Source: Candidatus Epulonipiscium sp. (lineage in GTDB: Bacteria; Bacillota; Clostridia; Lachnospirales; Cellulosilyticaceae). Taken from it: 41,915 bases of DNA. The DNA lies in assembly GCA_012518255.1 (NCBI GenBank), contig JAAYSX010000095.1, positions 1 to 41,915 on the forward strand, in the 5' to 3' direction. A program made the position numbers and the translations under genes. The notes beneath the pieces were generated by a model, which saw nothing but the letters and a program-made list of their open reading frames with translations, was not told where the DNA came from and ran no database searches. Of this stretch, positions 25,896-33,469 are shown piece after piece. Each line of letters opens with the position of its first letter. The first letter of the stretch is position 1.

Positions 25896-27056
25896 ATGAA
25901 ATCAATTAAAAAGAATTTTACTTTGATGCTAGCCTTAGCTATAAGTATTATGTTCATTAGTACTAAGCCTATCTATGCTAGCGCGGGCCCATATCTAGTA
26001 ATTAACCATGTGCCTGTTACAGGGGGCGCTAAACCTTTATTGGATAAGGGGACAACATTGGTACCTATTAGGGTAATATCTGAGACACTAGGTGCTGAAT
26101 TAGATTGGAATCCAGATACTGAACAGATTAGGATTTATACTACTGGATCAAGTATTGAAATGACTATTGGAGATCCTAATGTTAAGGTTAATGGACAAGC
26201 ACAAACCCTAGCAGTGGCTCCCACTATTGACAAGGGGTCCACTATGCTACCTATTAGGTTTGTAGGCGAAGCACTAAATTGCACAGTTAGCTGGGATAAT
26301 GCAAAGAATACTGCTTATATCACCAGCCCTAACCTAGCTAAGGCAGAGTTACCTAACTTTAGCCATGATCCATGGGGCAGGAAGGTAAAAACTAGCAATT
26401 TACCAAAGAATGCTGTGATATTCCCCTACATCGCTGAAGATGTGCCTAACTGGGCCTATGAAAATATTAATATGACTCATACAGCCCTTGCATCTAGTAA
26501 GGGATTAATGCATTTACCAAAGGAATTTTTCTATAGTGGTTATAACCATGCCCAGGTGGTAGATGTCTTAAACAGGCACTTTGACACGGTTCTTAATCTT
26601 GATTATAGGACTATAAATAAGGATGAATTTAAAAGCTATGTAAATGAAGTTTTTAGTGATAAAAGTTTTGAAAAAACAGGTTTTTCAGGTGCGGAATGGG
26701 CTGATACCTATGTTGATTATGTGGTGGATAACAAAATAACTACCACTGGTTCTGCGATTATTATGCCTGAAGCCTTTTGGGTTAATAATGCAAATGATCT
26801 TATAATTAGTGCATGGGTTAATTTAGAAGTTACTAGCCAAGACCTAGTTGATTCAAGGTTGGTATTCCAGGACTTTGGTAACTTCCCAACTAGTGGTTTA
26901 AGATCTGGTGTATTCCCTTCCACTCAAACTAATCAAAAATATGAAGGGTTAGTACAGTTTAGAATGTTCGGGAATAAAATAGACTATAGAACTAATTCAA
27001 TTGTGGACCAAATACACCCTCAGGTTAACGGATTTGGAGGAGCATATATACAATAA
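25896..27056 (+). CDS. Secreted protein: copper amine oxidase N-type stalk domain plus unknown C-terminal domain
   Basis: 386 residues. A signal peptide (1-30, likely cut after YASA) is followed by a stalk domain (about 33-145) with two repeats: TTLVPIRVISETLGAELDW and TMLPIRFVGEALNCTVSW. The same domain is found in the amidase at 16941, where it heads a cell-wall enzyme, so surface or matrix location is likely. Residues about 150-386 form a domain I do not recognise; it is rich in aromatic and Asn residues, has no membrane segment or LPXTG, and contains motifs such as WAYENINMTHTAL and EGLVQFRMFGNKIDYR. It is the only plus-strand gene between cobD and cbiB, and its last 32 bases overlap the cbiB 3' end. 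Not an oxidase: the name reflects only a shared accessory domain. Confidence 0.88.
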   Translation: MKSIKKNFTLMLALAISIMFISTKPIYASAGPYLVINHVPVTGGAKPLLDKGTTLVPIRVISETLGAELDWNPDTEQIRIYTTGSSIEMTIGDPNVKVNGQAQTLAVAPTIDKGSTMLPIRFVGEALNCTVSWDNAKNTAYITSPNLAKAELPNFSHDPWGRKVKTSNLPKNAVIFPYIAEDVPNWAYENINMTHTALASSKGLMHLPKEFFYSGYNHAQVVDVLNRHFDTVLNLDYRTINKDEFKSYVNEVFSDKSFEKTGFSGAEWADTYVDYVVDNKITTTGSAIIMPEAFWVNNANDLIISAWVNLEVTSQDLVDSRLVFQDFGNFPTSGLRSGVFPSTQTNQKYEGLVQFRMFGNKIDYRTNSIVDQIHPQVNGFGGAYIQ

Positions 27057-27960
27057 TAAGTAAAATTTCAGCGCTGTACATAAGTACTACAGCTTGCTGA
27101 ATATGACTCTCTTCTAACTTATTTACTGGTTCACCTATAGTAGGCTTCTTTATAACTTGACCAAAGTAATTATTATCTCCACCTAACTGAATTCCTAAGG
27201 CCCCGGCTGCTGCACCCTCTGGATATGCACAGTTGGGGCTTTTATGATTTTTACGATCTCTTATCATAATCCTGGCACTTCTTATAATATTTCCTTTTAC
27301 TAGCGGGGATACTAGGACAAATAAAAACCCAGTAAGCCTAGCAGGTATTAGGTTGGCAAGATCATCTACTTTTGCCGGGAAAAAACCAATGTCCTTATAA
27401 TGAGGGCTTACATAACCTAGCATGGAATCCATTGTATTTATTCCCTTATATAGCATAGCTAAAGGTGCCCCACCTATCATTCCGTACAAAAGTGGGGCAA
27501 TAACCCCATCTGCAGTATTTTCTGTAATTGTTTCTATATCTGCCCTAATTATTTCTTCCCTGTTTAAACTTTCTGTATCTCTTCCCACAATATAAGAAAG
27601 CTTTATTCTGCTGTCTTCAATATCACCTTTTATAAGAGAATCATACACCTTAAGTCCTTCTTTCCTAAGGCTTGTGGCTGCTAAACTTGTCCATAGAAGG
27701 CCTATGTTAATTATATGATTAATATAAAAGTATGGTTTAGTAAGTCTTAAGATTAAATATGGTATCGCAAAACTTACTAGGCATACTAGGATAACAATCA
27801 CTAGACCTAGCAACTTAAGTGCCTTTGAAGTTTTGCATATCTTTCTCCCTTTTTCTTCTAAGTAACTAATAAATTTACCTATATAAATAACAGGGTGGGG
27901 AAAGCCATAGGGGTCCCCTAGTATAAAATCTAATATTACTGCTATTAAAATGTCTATCAT
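27025..27960 (-). CDS. cbiB: Adenosylcobinamide-phosphate synthase CbiB
   Basis: 311-residue membrane enzyme that joins aminopropanol phosphate (from CobD) to adenosylcobyric acid. The N-terminus ILIAVILDFILGDPYGFPHPVIYIGKFI is diagnostic (LDxxxGDP...HPV), as are ITENTADGVIAPLLYG, GGAPLAMLYKGINTMDSM, and EGAAAGALGIQLGG near the end. About five hydrophobic segments. The ATG at 27960 is 14 bases behind the cobQ-like stop, so the two genes are co-transcribed in pathway order. Its last codons overlap the convergent gene at 25896-27056 by 32 bases. Confidence 0.96.
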   Translation of the reverse strand: MIDILIAVILDFILGDPYGFPHPVIYIGKFISYLEEKGRKICKTSKALKLLGLVIVILVCLVSFAIPYLILRLTKPYFYINHIINIGLLWTSLAATSLRKEGLKVYDSLIKGDIEDSRIKLSYIVGRDTESLNREEIIRADIETITENTADGVIAPLLYGMIGGAPLAMLYKGINTMDSMLGYVSPHYKDIGFFPAKVDDLANLIPARLTGFLFVLVSPLVKGNIIRSARIMIRDRKNHKSPNCAYPEGAAAGALGIQLGGDNNYFGQVIKKPTIGEPVNKLEESHIQQAVVLMYSAEILLIIVYMLLQIR

Positions 27961-27974
27961 TATGCCATGCCCTT

Positions 27975-28754
27975 CTATTGGTTAAATATAATTTTATATA
28001 TTGCATCCATATCTATATTATCTCTTACTAAATCTGCTAGCCTATTAATTCCATCTTCATCCTCAAGGTCAAAATCAAAATATGGTAATACACCAGCATT
28101 AGGTATCTTGATTATATCTTCAATCATTGTAAGGCCTGGCTCAAGAAGCTTAATATCCCCTCTAAATTTATTGATTATAGTAGCCCTTACCCTAGGTTTT
28201 TCCTCTTCCTTAAGCAGTAGCATAGTACCAGCTAGGGAAGCAAACACTCCCCCTTTATCAATATCACCTACCAAAACTACAGGTGCATCTACAAGTTCTG
28301 CCATACCCATATTTACAATATCCCTGTCCCTAAGATTAATCTCCGCAGGGCTACCTGCACCCTCCATAATAATTACATCAAACTTTTCCTCCAGTTTATT
28401 AAAATCTTCCTTAAGCATTTGACTAAACTTTAATTTTAGATCATGATATCCCATGGCTGTGGTATCAGCATACAACTTACCATTAACAATAACATGGCAC
28501 CTTTTATCTCCTAGGGGTTTTAATAGGATGGGATTCATATAACTGTCTGGTTCAAGGCCTGCTGCATAAGCCTGTACTACCTGAGACATGCTCATTTCCT
28601 TACCTTCCTTAGTTATGTAAGTATTAAGACCCATATTTTGTGATTTATAGGGACACACTGAGTATCCATCCTGCTTGAGGATTCTACATAATGCTGCAAC
28701 TATTATACTCTTTCCTACTGATGAACCTGTTCCCTGTATCATTAGCTTGCCCAT
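27975..28754 (-). CDS. cobQ: Cobyric acid synthase, synthetase domain only (amidotransferase domain absent)
   Basis: 259 residues, about half the usual length of roughly 500 for CobQ/CbiP. The dethiobiotin-synthetase-like ATP domain is complete: P-loop GTGSSVGKS at 8-16, [50 protein letters not shown] and [12 protein letters not shown]. The protein ends at [14 protein letters not shown], which corresponds to the linker before the glutamine amidotransferase domain; the catalytic Cys-His half is missing, and only 14 bases lie before cbiB, so no remnant is left. It would amidate cobyrinic diamide using free ammonia or a separate glutaminase subunit. ATG at 28754 with AAGGAG, directly after the cbiK stop. 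No frameshift sign is seen. Confidence 0.93.
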   Translation of the reverse strand: MGKLMIQGTGSSVGKSIIVAALCRILKQDGYSVCPYKSQNMGLNTYITKEGKEMSMSQVVQAYAAGLEPDSYMNPILLKPLGDKRCHVIVNGKLYADTTAMGYHDLKLKFSQMLKEDFNKLEEKFDVIIMEGAGSPAEINLRDRDIVNMGMAELVDAPVVLVGDIDKGGVFASLAGTMLLLKEEEKPRVRATIINKFRGDIKLLEPGLTMIEDIIKIPNAGVLPYFDFDLEDEDGINRLADLVRDNIDMDAIYKIIFNQ

Positions 28755-29555
28755 TTAATCACTTCTCCTTATTGCTTCCCTAATATGTTCAATATATATG
28801 TCCTGAAATGCCCTTATTTCTCCTAGGCTTTTTGTATCTGCCCTCGTTTTTATCCCTGCATCTTCTAGGATATTTTGCCAGGAGCCTTTATTATCCCCTA
28901 GCATATCCTTATAAACATGCCGTCCGGAAACCAGCATAAGGGGCTTAAGTATCACCTGGTCTACATTGTCCTTAATAAGCCTTTCTTTTATTAAGGATAT
29001 ATCTGGGTATCCCTTTAGACTAGCAATATATACATTCTTATATCCTTCTTTATAAAAACTTTGCTGAAGTTGTAAGTAGCACTCATTGGCTTGGTGGCTT
29101 GTCCCATGGGCCATTAGAAGAAAGTTATCTTTTTTATTTAGATCTTCCTCCATTGCATCTACAAAAATTTTATAATCATCTGGCCTATCTTTCTTACCCT
29201 TATAATATAGGGCTGGCCTAGCTAGCCTAATTTTACTAAAGGCCTTCTTATGGCTAAATTCTTTAACCACAGATCTAAGGTACTGGTACTCTAGTCCTGG
29301 AATTATATGAAGGGGCTGGACTATAACCTGATTATATTCCTGATCTATTAATCTTTCTAGCGCCTCAACTGGGTTATCAATATGGATATTATCCCTTTCC
29401 TTAATCTTATTGATTATTATATGGGAGCTATAAGCCCTTCTAACATCATAGGCTGGAAATGCCAGCCTAATCTTGTCTTCTATAGGATCTATTGCCTTTT
29501 TACCCGCTGCTGCAAGGCTGGTCCCAAAACTAACTACTAATATGGCTTTTTTCAT
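28755..29555 (-). CDS. cbiK: Sirohydrochlorin cobaltochelatase CbiK
   Basis: 266-residue class II chelatase that inserts cobalt into sirohydrochlorin in the anaerobic B12 route. The start KKAILVVSFGTS is typical. Metal/catalytic residues fit CbiK: Glu89 in HIIPGLEY, His150 in LMAHGTSH and His213 in VSGRHVYKDMLGD. No signal peptide is present, so it is cytoplasmic, unlike some periplasmic CbiK homologues. The ATG at 29555 is six bases after the hemL stop; its stop touches the cobQ start codon. Confidence 0.95.
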   Translation of the reverse strand: MKKAILVVSFGTSLAAAGKKAIDPIEDKIRLAFPAYDVRRAYSSHIIINKIKERDNIHIDNPVEALERLIDQEYNQVIVQPLHIIPGLEYQYLRSVVKEFSHKKAFSKIRLARPALYYKGKKDRPDDYKIFVDAMEEDLNKKDNFLLMAHGTSHQANECYLQLQQSFYKEGYKNVYIASLKGYPDISLIKERLIKDNVDQVILKPLMLVSGRHVYKDMLGDNKGSWQNILEDAGIKTRADTKSLGEIRAFQDIYIEHIREAIRRSD

Positions 29556-29561
29556 ACTATC

Positions 29562-30836
29562 TTACCCTTCAAATGTACTAACCAGTTCTAAAAATCTTTC
29601 TATATGATCCTTGGTATGGGTAATGTTAATAAATAAGGCTTCAAACTGGGATGGTGATATATAAATTCCACCTTTTATCATATGGGCAAAAAACCTGCTA
29701 TATCTTTTAGTATCAGATTTTTTTACATCCTTAAAGGTTGTAACTTCTGGTAGGTCATTAAAGAAAATAGTCATCATAGGACCTCTACGATTTATAACTA
29801 CAGGTATGTTTTTTTCCTTGGTAATTTCTTTAACTCCATCTTCTAGCATAGATGCTAGTTCTTCCAAATGTTCATAGTATCCTGGATTATCATTTAACTT
29901 GCTAACTGTTGCAAGGCCTGCTGCCATTACAATAGGATTCCCTGACATTGTGCCTGCCTGATATACTGGCCCTACTGGTGAAAGGTATTCCATTATCTCC
30001 CGCCTACCACCAAACGCACCACATGGTAAGCCTCCTCCCATTATTTTGGCAAAGGATATTAAATCTGGTTTTATATTGTATATGTTTTGTGCTCCCTTGT
30101 AATCAACCCTAAACCCTGTCATAACTTCATCAAATATAAGCAGCGCTTCTTCCTTGTCGCAAAGCTGCCTAAGGCTATTAATAAATTCCTGGCTTGCTGG
30201 AATAACTCCCATATTTCCTGCTATTGGCTCTATTATAATTCCTGCTATTTCATCCTTATAGTTTTCAAATAACTCCTTAACACTTTCAATATCGTTAAAC
30301 TGGGCAATTAGGGTGTTCTTTATGCTATCTTGTGGTACACCTGGTGAACCAGGAATATTTTCCGTTAAAACACCTGATCCTGCCTCAACTAAAAAACCAT
30401 CGTAGTGGCCATGATAACACCCAGCAAATTTAATAATTTTATCTTTGCCAGTGTAACCCCTTGCTAGTTTAACTGCGCTCATTGTAGCTTCAGTCCCTGA
30501 ATTTACCATGCGAATCATATCTACATTAGGTACAGTAGTACATATAAGTTTAGCAAGTTCTAATTCAAGGTTAGTTGGTGCGCCAAAGGCTATTGCATTT
30601 TCGCTTGTTTCTTTAATAGCCTTTACTACATCGTCATCGTTATGGCCAAGTATCATAGGACCCCAGGCTCCAACAAAATCTATATAATCCTTATCTTCTT
30701 CATCTGTAACTATAGCTCCCTTAGCCTTCTTTATAATTGGTGGTAAAATATCTACATCCTTAAAGGCCCTAACTGGGCTATTAACTCCTCCTGGTATATA
30801 TTTCTTAGATTCTATAAATATAGACTCATTCCTCAT
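29562..30836 (-). CDS. hemL: Glutamate-1-semialdehyde 2,1-aminomutase
   Basis: 424-residue PLP enzyme that forms 5-aminolevulinate, the tetrapyrrole precursor. Family blocks: [58 protein letters not shown] and the PLP lysine Lys264 in [16 protein letters not shown]. Length is normal. It is embedded in the corrinoid genes between cobA-hemD and cbiK, with a long 12-base spacing from GGAG to the ATG at 30836. hemA, hemB and hemC are not in the window. Confidence 0.97.
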   Translation of the reverse strand: MRNESIFIESKKYIPGGVNSPVRAFKDVDILPPIIKKAKGAIVTDEEDKDYIDFVGAWGPMILGHNDDDVVKAIKETSENAIAFGAPTNLELELAKLICTTVPNVDMIRMVNSGTEATMSAVKLARGYTGKDKIIKFAGCYHGHYDGFLVEAGSGVLTENIPGSPGVPQDSIKNTLIAQFNDIESVKELFENYKDEIAGIIIEPIAGNMGVIPASQEFINSLRQLCDKEEALLIFDEVMTGFRVDYKGAQNIYNIKPDLISFAKIMGGGLPCGAFGGRREIMEYLSPVGPVYQAGTMSGNPIVMAAGLATVSKLNDNPGYYEHLEELASMLEDGVKEITKEKNIPVVINRRGPMMTIFFNDLPEVTTFKDVKKSDTKRYSRFFAHMIKGGIYISPSQFEALFINITHTKDHIERFLELVSTFEG

Positions 30837-30842
30837 TGTTAT

Positions 30843-32312
30843 TTAAATCTCCTTTTTATTAGATAAATCTATTAGTTTGTTTACCATTGCATTTGTACTA
30901 TATTCCTGGCATACATAGGGTTTAATACCATGCTTTACTATCTCTTTTTCTGTAATTGGGCCTATGGCTAGTAGAGTCTTCTCTTTTATTTTGTCTAGGC
31001 CTACAATTTCCACCATATTATTAAAGGTAGATGGTGATGTGAATAATACTATATCAGTACTATCAAAGTCTTCCCTAGCCTGGCCTATTTCTGGCCTATA
31101 AATATCTACCCTATCAACCATTGCTCCGCATTTTTCAAGGTTATCCTTAAGGTAGCTCCTTGCCATAGCAGAGGTTGGCAAGAGTATTTTATCACCCTTA
31201 GTAACCTTATTCTTAAGTTCTATAAATAAATCCTCTGCAACAAAATGCCTGGCTAATATGGTAGTTACAATTCCATAACTACTTATGGCCTTTAGGGTAG
31301 CTGGCCCTATGGCTGCAAATTCTCCCTTTATGGTCCTAACATCTATTTTATTTTCTATTAAATAGTTAAAGAATATCTCTACACTATTAACAGAAGTAAA
31401 AACTATATAGTCATATTTATCAAATTTTTTTACATATGGATCAAGTTTCTTAGAATCTGCCTTAATTTCTATGGAGTTTATCTGGGTAACTTCTGCCCCA
31501 AGGTCTAAAAGCTGCCTTCTTAAATCCCCTGACTGTTTTTTTGTCCTTGTTATGCATATATTCTTTCCAAATAAAGGCTTATCTTCATACCAGTTTAATC
31601 TATCACTAAATTCTACTACTTGTCCTACCACTATAATACAAGGGGATGTAAAGTTCCTTTCCTTTACAATATTAGCTATTGTATTTAGCCTTCCAATTGC
31701 CTTTTTCTGCTTTGAGGTAGTACCTTTCATAATAACTGCGCAAGGTGTATCCTCATTCTTGCCATGTTTTATTAATCTTTCTATTATATCTTCTAGATTT
31801 CTAAGACCCATTAGAAATACAAGAGTCCCCTCAAGCCCGGCTACACTTTCCCAATTTGTATTAAGTTTATCAGCACTTGTCCCAGTAAAAACATGAAAGC
31901 TTTGGGCTATTCCTCTATGGGTAATTGGTATACCGGCATAGTTCAAAACTGCAATAGCGGATGTAACTCCAGGTATTACTTCAAAGGGTATCTCTTCCTC
32001 ACTTAGTATAAGAGCCTCTTCTCCTCCCCTTCCAAAAACATAGGGATCTCCTCCCTTGATCCTAGCAATAGTGTGCCCCTTTTTTGCTAGTTTTACTAGC
32101 ATTTCATTAATTTCATCCTGACTTTTATAGTGGGCTCCAGGTTCCTTCCCGCAGTAATATATCTGGCAGGATTCATCTAGGTATTTTAAATATTTTTCTC
32201 CTGCTAGTCTATCGTACATTACTGCTGTACATTTTTCTAGAACTTCTATGGCCCTAAGAGTAATAAGACTTTCATCACCTGGCCCACCACCTATTAAATA
32301 AACCTTTCCCAT
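30843..32312 (-). CDS. cobA-hemD: Fused uroporphyrinogen-III C-methyltransferase / uroporphyrinogen-III synthase
   Basis: 489-residue bifunctional fusion common in Clostridia. The N-terminal SUMT domain (about 1-243) has the SAM-binding VYLIGGGPGDESLIT, the block ARIKGGDPYVFGRGGEE, PGVTSAIAVLNYAGIPITHRG and GTLVFLMG. It methylates uroporphyrinogen III to precorrin-2. The C-terminal HemD domain (about 250-485), beginning GKNICITRTKKQSGDLRRQL, closes and inverts the tetrapyrrole ring. The frame extends to 32330, but the SUMT N-terminus and the position after the ridA stop (one base gap) favour the ATG at 32312. No real ribosome binding site precedes it, so it probably depends on ridA translation. 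Confidence 0.94.
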   Translation of the reverse strand: MGKVYLIGGGPGDESLITLRAIEVLEKCTAVMYDRLAGEKYLKYLDESCQIYYCGKEPGAHYKSQDEINEMLVKLAKKGHTIARIKGGDPYVFGRGGEEALILSEEEIPFEVIPGVTSAIAVLNYAGIPITHRGIAQSFHVFTGTSADKLNTNWESVAGLEGTLVFLMGLRNLEDIIERLIKHGKNEDTPCAVIMKGTTSKQKKAIGRLNTIANIVKERNFTSPCIIVVGQVVEFSDRLNWYEDKPLFGKNICITRTKKQSGDLRRQLLDLGAEVTQINSIEIKADSKKLDPYVKKFDKYDYIVFTSVNSVEIFFNYLIENKIDVRTIKGEFAAIGPATLKAISSYGIVTTILARHFVAEDLFIELKNKVTKGDKILLPTSAMARSYLKDNLEKCGAMVDRVDIYRPEIGQAREDFDSTDIVLFTSPSTFNNMVEIVGLDKIKEKTLLAIGPITEKEIVKHGIKPYVCQEYSTNAMVNKLIDLSNKKEI

Positions 32313-32313
32313 T

Positions 32314-32694
32314 TTAACCACATACTGCAATAACTTCTACTTCAAGTTTTGCATCCTTTGGAAGCCTAGCTACTTCCACAGCACTTCTGGCAGGGTAATC
32401 CCCTGTAAAATACTCTTCATAAATTTTATTAACTGCTAGAAAATCATCCATATCGGATAAAAATACCAAGGTCTTAACTACCTTATCCATATCTGTCCCA
32501 GCAGCCTCTAAAACGGCTTTTATGTTCTTAAAAACTTGATGTGCTTGAGATTCTAAGTCATCTGGCATTTCTCCTGTTTCAGGGTTAATTCCCAGCTGAC
32601 CTGATGTATATACCATCCCATTTATTTTAATTGCCTGTGAATATGGGCCTAATGCTCCTGGTGCCTTGTTAGTTTCAATTACTTCTTTACTCAT
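32314..32694 (-). CDS. ridA: RidA/YjgF-family 2-iminobutanoate/2-iminopropanoate deaminase
   Basis: 126-residue RidA, normal length. The features are APGALGPYSQAIKINGMVYTSGQLGINPETGEM, the catalytic Arg in ARSAVEVARLPKDAKLEVEVIA and the C-terminal Glu. The family hydrolyses reactive enamine/imine products of PLP enzymes before they damage other PLP enzymes. The ATG at 32694 has AGGAGG. Its stop is one base before cobA-hemD, so it heads the tetrapyrrole operon, which contains the PLP enzyme HemL and lies near CobD; a protective role there is an inference. Confidence 0.95.
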   Translation of the reverse strand: MSKEVIETNKAPGALGPYSQAIKINGMVYTSGQLGINPETGEMPDDLESQAHQVFKNIKAVLEAAGTDMDKVVKTLVFLSDMDDFLAVNKIYEEYFTGDYPARSAVEVARLPKDAKLEVEVIAVCG

Positions 32695-32747
32695 TTTTAT
32701 CCTCCTATTATCTTCTTTTGTTAACCGTCCCTATTATTTTACTTCAA

Positions 32748-32780
32748 AATTCCCCTAACAACAATGTCATTAGGGGAACT
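32748..32780 (-). terminator. Terminator of ytaF
   Basis: Nine-base arms TTCCCCTAA/TTAGGGGAA (32750-32758 with 32770-32778) around an 11-base loop, directly after the ytaF stop; the T run on the minus strand is short. Confidence 0.6.
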
Positions 32781-32781
32781 T

Positions 32782-33411
32782 TTATATTCTTACTAGTTTT
32801 ACTAGGGCTAGTGATATTAAGATTACACCACTTAGCCATGATATATTAAATTTTGCTTTTTGTGCAAACCTATCACCTATTAATACTCCTAGCCATACAG
32901 CAGCCATATGAAAAACAAGTGATGCTAGTAATACCTGGCTATAATTAATGCTACCTAAAGCACTTGCAAAGCCTGCAGCTAAGCCGTCTAAAGATAGGGC
33001 TACTCCTAGCATAAATGCTTCCTTAGTATTAAGTCTACTAGATCTATCAAAATCAGCCTTGGTTGTATCTACATAGATTTCCAGTACAAATCTAAAATCA
33101 TATAATTTAAATCTTATAGTTCTATTTTTGTTTAGGTGTTTTTCTATGATACTTTTACTAATACCCTGGAAAAGTTGATATATTCCCAAGCCTAATAAAA
33201 TAAATATTCCAGCCAAGACCACCAGGTTACCTGGTATTAATTCCCTTACTATGGATCCAAAAAAAAGTGAAATACCAAGAAGAGCTGTACATACGAGATT
33301 AATTGTTATGGCAGACCTAAAAGGTATCTTAATCTTATTAGCACCATAGGCAATGCTAGCTACAAATGCATCTATGGACAAGGCTATTATTAGCAGTATA
33401 GCTTCTAACAT
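32782..33411 (-). CDS. ytaF: Sporulation membrane protein YtaF (MntP-like fold)
   Basis: 209-residue polytopic membrane protein with about six membrane segments. The first helix LIIALSIDAFVASIAYGANKI and the fourth FMLGVALSLDGLAAGFASALG both carry the SxD(A/G)xxAxxAxG repeat of the MntP/YtaF family; the aspartates (SIDAF, SLDGL) line the transport path in MntP. The long central hydrophilic loop (about 85-130) distinguishes YtaF from the shorter manganese exporter MntP. YtaF affects sporulation in Bacillus; the transported ion is not established. The ATG at 33411 has AGAGGTGG four bases ahead. It follows ligA by 58 bases and has its own terminator. Confidence 0.88.
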   Translation of the reverse strand: MLEAILLIIALSIDAFVASIAYGANKIKIPFRSAITINLVCTALLGISLFFGSIVRELIPGNLVVLAGIFILLGLGIYQLFQGISKSIIEKHLNKNRTIRFKLYDFRFVLEIYVDTTKADFDRSSRLNTKEAFMLGVALSLDGLAAGFASALGSINYSQVLLASLVFHMAAVWLGVLIGDRFAQKAKFNISWLSGVILISLALVKLVRI

Positions 33412-33440
33412 CCAACCACCTCTAAAATACTTTTTATTTC

Positions 33441-33446
33441 ATTATA
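33441..33446 (-). promoter_or_regulatory. Possible -10 box of ytaF
   Basis: A perfect TATAAT on the minus strand, 30 bases before the ytaF start, with no recognisable -35 at 16-18 bases upstream. If it is used, the ytaF leader starts inside the inverted repeat at 33416-33456. Confidence 0.3.
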
Positions 33447-33469
33447 TTAGGGGTGGCGACATATTGTGC

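Noticed and set aside
31471-31896. 141-codon open frame on the plus strand inside cobA-hemD
   Set aside because: Antisense shadow of a conserved coding region; no ribosome binding site or family resemblance.
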